This document shows positions 16,022 through 22,268 of a stretch of 30,347 nt of DNA, piece by piece (the stretch's first letter is position 1; every line of letters begins with the position of its first letter). The notes beneath the pieces are model-generated. The model was given only the letters and a program-made list of their open reading frames with translations. It did not search any database and was not told the origin of the DNA. Made by a program: the position numbers and the translations under genes. The DNA comes from CF-161 sp035259145 (GTDB taxonomy: Bacteria; Chloroflexota; Dormibacteria; Dormibacterales; Dormibacteraceae): the NCBI GenBank assembly GCA_035259145.1, contig DATFWQ010000013.1, positions 1 to 30,347 on the forward strand, given 5' to 3'.

Positions 16022-16114
16022 CAGGACAGCTCCGACGAGGTGGATAACGGCGGCGTTGTTCGGGAAGATCCCGATGACGGGGGAGCGGCGCTTGATCTCC
16101 ATGCGGGTGTTCGT
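16022..16114 (-). mobile_element. Relic of an IS256-family (Mutator-type) transposase C-terminus
   Basis: The reverse strand encodes MEIKRRSPVIGIFPNNAAVI followed by HLVGAVLA, which corresponds to the conserved end of IS256-type transposases (NKEIGRRSDVVGIFPND ... AVIRLVGAVL). The preceding NPLERV segment is reduced to ATNTR, and the sequence leaves the family on both sides. About 30 codons remain, with no terminal repeats. The open frame upstream (to about 16330) has no start codon and no recognised match. Confidence 0.72.
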
Positions 16115-16311
16115 GGCAGGCGGGACCGGCGGCCTCCCCGACAAACCCACGTCGACCAGGGCCCTTCTCTCGGTGGCGGTGACCGGGATCTCGATCGACG
16201 TCCTGCGGCCGGCCCGCCCCCTGGTACCATCTGCCGTCTCATCGGCGATCCATTCCAGGTACGCCGGGTTTCCAGCAGCGATCGGCGACGCGATGATCTC
16301 CAGGACGTCGG

Positions 16312-17013
16312 TTATTTCCTGGTGGCGTAGGCGGCCGAGACCTGGCCGACGAGCGTCGCGAATGGCATGTCGAGCGCGGCGTAAACCTCGCCCGCCGCGG
16401 GATGGGTGTTATCGGCGAGGATTTCGACCATCAGCGTCGCGTAGTCGCTGACGATCACCCCTGCCTGCTGCATGCGCAGCAGACCCGTGTCGCGTTTGGT
16501 CGCTGAGAAGGTACCGCAGCAGTCGACGGCGACGTAGGCGTCGTAGCCGGCGGCGGTCGCGCCGATGGCCGGCAGTGCGGCGCAGACTTCGAGGGAGATG
16601 CCGGTGATAATGAGCTTCTTGCGCCCGGTCGCTTCGACGGCCGTGCGGAAGCGCTCGTCGTGCCAGGCGTTGACCGACGCGCGGTCGATGACCTCCTGGC
16701 CCTCGGGCAGGACTTCCTGCAGTTCGGGGATCAGCGGGCCCCACATGCTGTCGGCGGCCGTGGTGGTCACCACGAGGGGTAGACGGAGCGCAGTGGCGGC
16801 TTTCGCGAGGCTGGTCGCATTGTGCTTGAGCTCGAGCAGCGAGATGTCGCGGACGCCGGTGTAGAGGCCGACCTGGTGGTCGATCAGCAGGACCAGCGCG
16901 TTGTCCGCGGCGAGGGGCCCATAAAACTTGCTGGCCTCGGTAATAGCAGAGCATTCCCTCGATCGTTGTCGATCTGGTATGCGATGTCGATAGTCATCTG
17001 TATTGACAATCAC
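16312..17013 (-). CDS. Isochorismatase-family cysteine hydrolase
   Basis: Hydrolase of the isochorismatase-like fold (includes nicotinamidases and amide/ether hydrolases). From FYGPLAADNALVLLIDHQVGLYTGVRDIS on, the sequence is collinear with the family: the catalytic Asp in LLIDHQ, the Lys in RKKLIITGISLEVCAALPAI, and the nucleophile Cys in LEVC. The only in-frame start is GTG 17013, giving an atypical 25-residue leader. An out-of-frame ATG at 16954 with GAGGG just before it would give MSAITEASKFYGPL if the single base at 16951 were absent. So either the start is at 17013 or there is a one-base insertion. It stands between two transposase relics. Substrate unknown. Confidence 0.87.
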   Translation of the reverse strand: MIVNTDDYRHRIPDRQRSRECSAITEASKFYGPLAADNALVLLIDHQVGLYTGVRDISLLELKHNATSLAKAATALRLPLVVTTTAADSMWGPLIPELQEVLPEGQEVIDRASVNAWHDERFRTAVEATGRKKLIITGISLEVCAALPAIGATAAGYDAYVAVDCCGTFSATKRDTGLLRMQQAGVIVSDYATLMVEILADNTHPAAGEVYAALDMPFATLVGQVSAAYATRK

Positions 17014-17130
17014 AACTTAGAGGTATTCCCCGTCGAGGCAACCGGTGTACAGCGGAGGCCGGCGCCTGGAAAAGGTCGCGTTCCCGGCGGTGTCCGTGCC
17101 GTAATCGCAGACCAGCGCTGGCACTCGTCC

Positions 17131-17283
17131 CTTGGCCGGGTCCTTGAGCCAGCCTTCGGTCAAGTACAGTCGGCAGTCGACCAGGGAGTGCCCGTGGACA
17201 CTGGCGTAGCCAGCACAGACGCCGACCTGGCAGTTGTCCGTCCGTCCCAGCATGCCCGAGCGGTTGGTCCGCTCGAACTGCAC
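17131..17283 (-). mobile_element. Relic of an IS701-type transposase
   Basis: The reverse frame reads ERTNRSGMLGRTDNCQVGV, then AGYASVHGHSLVDCRLYL and TEGWLKDPA, matching the DDE-domain segment of IS701-family transposases (SGxxGRxxNCQVGVFLAYAS ... LIDRRLYLP ... W). It departs from the family after PAK and before VQFERT, and no other transposase part was found nearby. About 50 codons of an originally ~400-residue protein survive. Confidence 0.72.
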
Positions 17284-18050
17284 TACTGTTGCTCGCCGTG
17301 CGATTGTGGCAAACTTGTGTTCGAGTATCGACCTCGAAGTTACCAGCAGTCGTCTTTGCATTCGAAGGGCACAGTTGCAGCACAAGCGAGACCGGGTCCG
17401 AGTCGTCGCGGTCAAACTGAACGGCGAGGGGTGGATCGGCATCACCACGATCGGACAGCGATGCCGGGGGCACCGGCATCGCACGCCAGAGCTGGCCAAG
17501 CTCTGCGCACTACACCGGGACGGTGGCGGAGAGCGGGATTGGAATGTAATTCTCCTACCACTCGCTGAACCGTCGCCCGCAAGCGATTGACGCAGCGATC
17601 TGCCGGTAGTTGGTCGCGGGTTACCGTGTGGCCTGGAGAGCGGGGCCTTGAGCCCGGTCAGAACCCGGCGACCGGGAAGTCGCGTTTCAGACGAGCACCC
17701 GCTCGCGGCGAATGCCAGGCCGGAGGAACCGCGTCGGAGTCAGCGCCGGCGCGCGGCGCGGAACGCTGAAACGCTGACCGGCGTGGGGTTCAGGGCCTCC
17801 TGGCCGGCGAGCCCGGGTGCGACCGCCTCGCGAGGCCCGCCAGGGCGCAGCGGGCGAAGTGGTGACCGCCTGAAGCCAACGGTGGCGCGATCGCCATCGG
17901 CCGCCGGTCCGCTCATCCGCGACCCAGCATGTCCTCACGCTTTCGACGGAAGCGACGGCTTCGGCAAGCTCGTTATAGGGTGATTGAAGTCTGTATCGGA
18001 GTCCGGCGAGGGAGTGGCCTTGTACTGGAGAACCCAAACGGGAGGCGAGC
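17284..18050. other. Long stretch without a recognisable gene
   Basis: Several open frames exist on both strands but none resembles a known family, has a convincing ribosome-binding site, or shows consistent codon bias. A short tandem ACGCTGAAACGCTGA occurs near 17763-17777. Beside two transposase relics, the most likely reading is debris of decayed mobile DNA followed by the leader of the OsmC gene. Confidence 0.4.
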
Positions 18051-18485
18051 ATGAAGAGGAAGGCATCTGTCACCTGGTCCGGTTCGGCGCGCGAGGGTCG
18101 GGGCACGTTCCGCGTCGGTAGCGGCGCGCTCACCGCTCCATTCACTTATAACAGCCGCTTCGTCGGTGACACTCAGACCAACCCCGAGGAGCTGCTGCTC
18201 ACGGCGCTTGCCGGCTGCCTCACCATGGCCACCGCCTCCGCCCTGCAAACGCAGCTCGGTGTGCTCGGAGATCTCGAGACAACTGCCGAGCTGGACCTGG
18301 TTCCCCACGAGTCGGGCGGCTACCGGATTCCCAAGATGCGACTGGAGATCCTGGTCGAGCCTGATCGACCGCAGGACGAGCTGGATCGGGCGCTCGGCAG
18401 CGCGATGGAGATGTGTCCAATCTGCAACGCGCTCACCGGCAGCGAAATCACCGTGAGCATCCGGTCGGGCGCCGGGATCGGTTAG
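18051..18485 (+). CDS. OsmC-family peroxiredoxin
   Basis: Cytoplasmic enzyme that reduces organic hydroperoxides using a pair of cysteines. The 144-residue protein has the peroxidatic Cys56 in TALAGCLTMA and Cys122 in MCPICNAL, 66 residues apart as in E. coli OsmC (Cys59/Cys125), plus an extra Cys125. TNPEELLLTALAGC is the standard helix motif of the family. ATG 18051 has a good GGGAGG seven bases upstream. It is monocistronic, convergent with the SnoaL-like gene. Confidence 0.93.
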   Translation: MKRKASVTWSGSAREGRGTFRVGSGALTAPFTYNSRFVGDTQTNPEELLLTALAGCLTMATASALQTQLGVLGDLETTAELDLVPHESGGYRIPKMRLEILVEPDRPQDELDRALGSAMEMCPICNALTGSEITVSIRSGAGIG

Positions 18486-18530
18486 AGGGGCCCGGCGCCG
18501 GCGAGTAGGATCGATTCATCACCTCGGTGT

Positions 18531-19061
18531 TCAGATCCTCGCAGGCGGTTGGCGGGCGCTCGCGACCTTTATTGACTGTTGGGCGGGAGTCCCCCGGGCC
18601 TTTCCCTTATGTCTTGTCGCGAGCCCGCCCCCGCTCCATTCGTCGTCGGAGACGGGAGGATGCTGATCAGCGACCTCCAGCGGGGCTCGAATGTCGGCCG
18701 CAGCTTTGATGATTGGATGCCAGGGAGTCGCGTCGAAGATAATGACGATCGAGCGGATCCGGCTGCGCGATACGCGGAAGTGCTCTGCGGAGCGCTGCGT
18801 ACCGGCGGGCAGCGAGGTGTGGAGGTCGTAGACGAGCGTCGCCTCGCCCTCGCCATACAACTCACTGATCAGATCGACGCCCGTAATGAAGGGGACAAAG
18901 CGGGCGAGGGCAGCGACGTGCTGTTGTGGGGTATCGAACGCCATCATCGGGCTGCTGAAGTGGAACGAATCGGCCAGTTGTGCGCCTGCCGCCTGCACGT
19001 CGCCTCGGCAATACGCGTCGTGGTAGGCCCGAACGACCTCGCGTGTCTGCATTTCGTTCAT
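18531..19061 (-). CDS. SnoaL/NTF2-like protein with extended tail
   Basis: The first 125 residues form an NTF2-like cone fold: REVVRAYHDAYCRGDVQAAGAQLADSFHFSSPMM, then AALARFVPFITGVDLISELYGEGEATLVYDLHT and FRVSRSRIRSIVIIFDATPW. This fold serves as an isomerase/cyclase or ligand-binding module. A basic, low-complexity tail of about 50 residues follows, possibly read-through after loss of the original stop. The ATG overlaps the stop of the upstream gene (ATGA), indicating coupled translation. Specific role unknown. Confidence 0.8.
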   Translation of the reverse strand: MNEMQTREVVRAYHDAYCRGDVQAAGAQLADSFHFSSPMMAFDTPQQHVAALARFVPFITGVDLISELYGEGEATLVYDLHTSLPAGTQRSAEHFRVSRSRIRSIVIIFDATPWHPIIKAAADIRAPLEVADQHPPVSDDEWSGGGLATRHKGKARGTPAQQSIKVASARQPPARI

Positions 19062-19645
19062 CGAACCGGAACCTCAGTGGCGCCAAACCGATCCGGATTG
19101 CTGCGAATCCGGTTGGCCATCCGGTGCAGCGAGCCTGGCATGGCCTTCTGAAAGTCCTGGTCCAGCCGGCGCATCTCGTCGGTATCCAGAAACTCCAACC
19201 ATTCGTACCTGGTGCCGGTTGGCGCCCCCTCCGCCGCCTCCTGCACTCGTGGATGCAGCCGCGCCAGGATGGTCAGGAGTGCAGGAAGGTCGCGCAGGCC
19301 GATGACCATCATCCGCCAGAAGCCACGGTCCACCATCCGATGTGGATGCGCCCGGCAGAGGCCGGACAGGCCGTCCTCCCAGTGCACGAACAGCATCCAG
19401 AATGAAAGCAGGGCCACCTGGTCCCGCGTAAGACCTGGAACCACCGCCTCCCGCACGGTCGCGTCGTCTCCCTTGAGACGTCTGACGGTAGGTTCGGCGT
19501 ATCGCGTCACCAGGTCGATGTCCGCTTCCGCGCCGCGGCGTCGCAAATTCGCGCGGGCCGCAGAGTAGGACTCGCCGGTCCGCCTGGCACGCCCCCGCAC
19601 GAGCTGCTTGAATCCACTATCTCGCGTCACCTGCACACTCCTCAA
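19058..19645 (-). CDS. Unknown protein with GFK-VR-RTGESYSAAR N-terminal motif
   Basis: Not assigned to a named family. The 195-residue protein starts with a basic helical module (SGFKQLVRGRARRTGESYSA), a motif found at the N-termini of various actinobacterial proteins. A helical body follows (VALLSFWMLFVHWEDGLSGL, then CRAHPHRMVDRGFWRMMVIG), with several Trp, Met and His residues. The hydrophobic helix at about 94-104 is too short and too charged nearby to be a clear membrane anchor. It is coupled to the SnoaL-like gene by an ATGA overlap. Start ATG/GTG at 19645. Confidence 0.65.
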   Translation of the reverse strand: MRSVQVTRDSGFKQLVRGRARRTGESYSAARANLRRRGAEADIDLVTRYAEPTVRRLKGDDATVREAVVPGLTRDQVALLSFWMLFVHWEDGLSGLCRAHPHRMVDRGFWRMMVIGLRDLPALLTILARLHPRVQEAAEGAPTGTRYEWLEFLDTDEMRRLDQDFQKAMPGSLHRMANRIRSNPDRFGATEVPVR

Positions 19646-19821
19646 TCGGCCGGCGCCCGACCCCCAGCGACGAACACACGGCAGAAGAGGTGACAGTGGA
19701 CCGAGAGGGTGTCTCCCTTTGCCTCGGCGTGGGTCCCGACTGGGGCGGGGCCATCGAGGTTAGGCGCGGACCGTCGCCAACCGCGATTCTGACTCACCCT
19801 GGCGCGCGAGTCAACCCACTT

Positions 19822-19833
19822 CAGTGGTCACTG
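19822..19833. promoter_or_regulatory. Small inverted repeat between divergent genes
   Basis: CAGTG and CACTG flank a two-base centre, and CCACT just upstream can also pair with the first arm. The site lies in the 262-base divergent region, 75 bases before the small membrane gene. An operator is possible; evidence is symmetry and position only. Confidence 0.25.
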
Positions 19834-19907
19834 TGATGCGTCCGGAATGAAACTGAAGGGACCGAACGCGATGCCTGACGCGAGCCCGCGGAAGGCGGGG
19901 AGGAGAC

Positions 19908-20203
19908 ATGAGGGAGCTGGCGGTAAGGACGTTCTCGGTAGGGACGTGGCTGGTGCTGGTGTCCGTGCTCGTTCAGCTGCTGCTGGCCGCCCTTGGCGTG
20001 TTCGCAGACTCAGGTCGCTCCGGCTCGCGCCGTACCACATGAACGCGCAGGGAGTGCTGCGTGCGGTGTCCGGGCTGCACGTGCTGAACGCCATCCTGAT
20101 CTTCTGGGTCGCGATTCAGCTCGTGGAGCAAACGCGCACATGGTCGGCGGGGGCGGCGGCTTCAGTGGCGCCAGATCCCCCAGCCGTCGTTGACGAACCG
20201 TGA
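19908..20203 (+). pseudogene. Split small membrane protein, DUF6220-like, two overlapping reading frames
   Basis: A 44-codon frame from ATG 19908 (strong GGGGAGGAG upstream) encodes one helix, WLVLVSVLVQLLLAALGVF, and stops at 20042. ATG 20039 overlaps that stop and encodes 54 residues with a second helix, VSGLHVLNAILIFWVAIQLV. The two parts resemble the first and last helices of DUF6220-type four-helix proteins (VQFxLAGLGVF and LHPVNGLLIF), with helices 2 and 3 missing. This fits an internal deletion with frameshift; two coupled one-helix peptides are the alternative. The second frame overlaps the FAD monooxygenase GTG at 20200, so translation may be coupled. Confidence 0.55.
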
Positions 20204-21357
20204 AGATCCTCGTGGTCGGCTGTGGTATCGGCGGCCTCGCCACGGCATTGGCGCTCCGACGGGCTGGAGCAGACGTAGAGGCGCTGGACCGCGGGGGCGT
20301 TATGAATGAGGTCGGCGCCGGGCTCGCGATCTGGCCAAACGGTCGGCGGGCTTTGGCGGCGCTCGGCATCGACAATGTCGCCGGCTCGGTCATTTGGGGG
20401 CTGCAGTTCCGCAGCTGGCGCGGCCGATTGCTGGCCGAAATACCCGTCGACGCCTTCCGGGCCCGGTACGGCCACGAGCTGATGATCGCCCACAGGGCCG
20501 AGCTGCATTCGACACTGCTGGAGGCGGTCGGGCGTGATTCCGTCCAGTGGGGATTGGAAGTGACGAGCGTCGAGCAGGACGCCACCTCCGTTTGGGTCTG
20601 CCTGGCCTCGGGAGAGCGGCTCCAGGGAGAGCTGCTTATCGGCGCCGATGGGCTTCGCTCCGCGGTGCGTCGCAGCCTGCTGGGGGACGGCGAGCCGCGC
20701 TACTCAGGCGCCACCTGCTGGCGCGGGATTGCCAGCTTCCAGATGGGCGAGGGCCCTTCCCAGAACTGGTGGGAACGGGGTGGTGAATTCGGACTCTTCC
20801 CGCTTCCCGACGGCCGCGCCTACTGGTTCGCGGTGCTTCGGAGGCCGGAGCGCGAGGAAGACGGCCCGGAGGGCCGGAAAGCTGACGTACTGCAGGCGTT
20901 CGGGTCCTGGCCGGAACTCGTGGCGGCAGCGGTGGAGGCGACCGAGGAGGGCGCCATCTTGCGCAACGATCTTTACGACAGGCCGCCCACGGCAAGATGG
21001 GGCCGAGGACGAGTCACCCTCATGGGAGACGCTGCACACCCGATGCTGCCCAACGCGGCGCAGGGCGCGTGCCAGGCGTTGGAGGATGCGGTCGCCCTCG
21101 GCGAAACCATAGCAGCCGAGTTGTCAGAGCAGGCCCTCAGGGACTACGAAGCCCGCCGCCTCAGGCGAGCCAACAGCTTCGTCTCCCAGTCCCGCCGCAC
21201 CGCCAGCCTGGTCCACGCGACTAACCCGATCGTGGCAGCTTTCAGGAACTTCTGGGTGGCGCATCTCCCGAGGACGCTGCTGTGGAGACAAATCGACGCG
21301 ACCATGCGTTTCGACCAGGCAGCACATGACGAGAGCGCCCGGGTTCCTGGTCGGTGA
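20200..21357 (+). CDS. FAD-dependent aromatic hydroxylase-type monooxygenase
   Basis: Class A flavoprotein monooxygenase of 385 residues that would use NAD(P)H and O2 to hydroxylate an organic substrate. The N-terminal dinucleotide fold is ILVVGCGIGGLATALALRRAG. The middle GADG motif is LLIGADGLRSAVRRSLLG, which binds FAD and NAD(P)H. The second FAD motif is LMGDAAHPMLPNAAQGACQA, then EDAVALGETI. Start GTG 20200 overlaps the preceding small gene. No membrane anchor. Relatives act on salicylate, tetracyclines or other aromatics; the actual substrate cannot be told. Confidence 0.92.
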   Translation: MKILVVGCGIGGLATALALRRAGADVEALDRGGVMNEVGAGLAIWPNGRRALAALGIDNVAGSVIWGLQFRSWRGRLLAEIPVDAFRARYGHELMIAHRAELHSTLLEAVGRDSVQWGLEVTSVEQDATSVWVCLASGERLQGELLIGADGLRSAVRRSLLGDGEPRYSGATCWRGIASFQMGEGPSQNWWERGGEFGLFPLPDGRAYWFAVLRRPEREEDGPEGRKADVLQAFGSWPELVAAAVEATEEGAILRNDLYDRPPTARWGRGRVTLMGDAAHPMLPNAAQGACQALEDAVALGETIAAELSEQALRDYEARRLRRANSFVSQSRRTASLVHATNPIVAAFRNFWVAHLPRTLLWRQIDATMRFDQAAHDESARVPGR

Positions 21358-21472
21358 CACTCGGTCGACCACTCGGGGCGGGTCGTCCTCACCAGGTCGT
21401 GGCGCCCCTGCGGGTCCAGAAGGTAAGTTCAGCGCGCCACCTGAAGGAACGTTGAAAGGAGAGAAGGGAGAG

Positions 21473-21733
21473 ATGAAGATCCCGGTCTTCGTGGTCGGGT
21501 GCGTCCTGGCGCTGGCAAGCGCGGTGGGTCTGGGGCTCTGCCTGGTCGGAGCCTGGTTTCTACAGCATCCGCTGCCCGACCTACCCGACTACAACCCACC
21601 CCGGGCCAGGACCACTGCCGTGGGGCTGCTGATCATCCTCCTCGTGGTCCTGCTGCTAGGCGCGGTCGCCAACCTACTCGTCGGCATCGGCGCCTTCGGC
21701 ATGGGCGCCTACAGAGGGAGGAGACAGACATGA
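21473..21733 (+). CDS. Small two-helix membrane protein, unknown
   Basis: Unrecognised family. The 86 residues contain two membrane helices (about 5-30 and 48-75) joined by a Pro-rich loop (LQHPLPDLPDYNPPRARTT), and end in a basic tail (YRGRRQT). GGGAG directly upstream of ATG 21473 supports this start over the longer frame that begins inside the monooxygenase gene. The stop overlaps the next start as ATGA, so the next protein is probably a partner. Confidence 0.7.
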   Translation: MKIPVFVVGCVLALASAVGLGLCLVGAWFLQHPLPDLPDYNPPRARTTAVGLLIILLVVLLLGAVANLLVGIGAFGMGAYRGRRQT

Positions 21734-22071
21734 GTGACAGGGTCGAGCTTCCACCGGTTCCGCCGATTCCTCCTGTTCCTGGCAAGCCACCACCACAGCC
21801 ATACCCGCCGCCGCCGGCTGCGCCGGTCACGCAGCAGCCGAGCTGGCCCGCTCAGCCAGCAGAGCCGCCGCGGACACACACCGACCGAACCGAGCAGCGG
21901 GTGCACCAGCTGGCACTTGCGGTGTTCATGATCCTGATGGCGAACATCGCCAGTTTCCTGGCCCTGCTTACGGCAGCGACCATCGTCGGTGCCGTCGTTT
22001 TCGGCCTGGCAGCGTTCGGGCTGTGGGTCACAGCCCTGGTCTTCTCGATCATGGCATTGAGCCGTGCATGA
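21730..22071 (+). CDS. Proline-rich membrane protein, unknown
   Basis: A 113-residue protein. Residues 1-50 are almost pure Pro/Gln/Ala (PPVPPIPPVPGKPPPQPYPP), then a charged segment (THTDRTEQRVHQLA) leads into two helices (about 61-81 and 84-107). The layout, a flexible Pro-rich cytoplasmic arm with C-terminal helices, is common among actinobacterial membrane proteins such as DUF4190/DUF4870 types, but I cannot place it in either. GGGAGGAG lies six bases upstream. It is coupled to the two-helix protein by ATGA overlap. Confidence 0.75.
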   Translation: MSDRVELPPVPPIPPVPGKPPPQPYPPPPAAPVTQQPSWPAQPAEPPRTHTDRTEQRVHQLALAVFMILMANIASFLALLTAATIVGAVVFGLAAFGLWVTALVFSIMALSRA

Positions 22072-22268
22072 TTCGGCGCTGGAACCCTTGAACGTAGGTC
22101 CGCCGTGAGTGCATGCGGATCTGGCGATCCTCTTGCCCAGGGCGGCGTCGGCGCGCACCACGAACGGTGGGCGGGCCAGATTGACGGCCAGGGCGAGGAG
22201 CTGATCGCGGTGGGCGTGCCGCTGATGGCCGCTTGCGAGCTAATCTGCCCGGCGGAGTGCGGGTGGGG

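Noticed and set aside
15337..16242. 301-codon reverse frame across the quinone reductase end
   Set aside because: Ser/Arg/Pro-rich and in the wrong frame for both the reductase and the IS256 relic.
16130..16330. Reverse open frame (ITDVLEIIASPIAAGNPAYL) as a gene after the isochorismatase
   Set aside because: No start codon in frame, overlap with the hydrolase, and fusion into a transposase relic make a functional gene unlikely.
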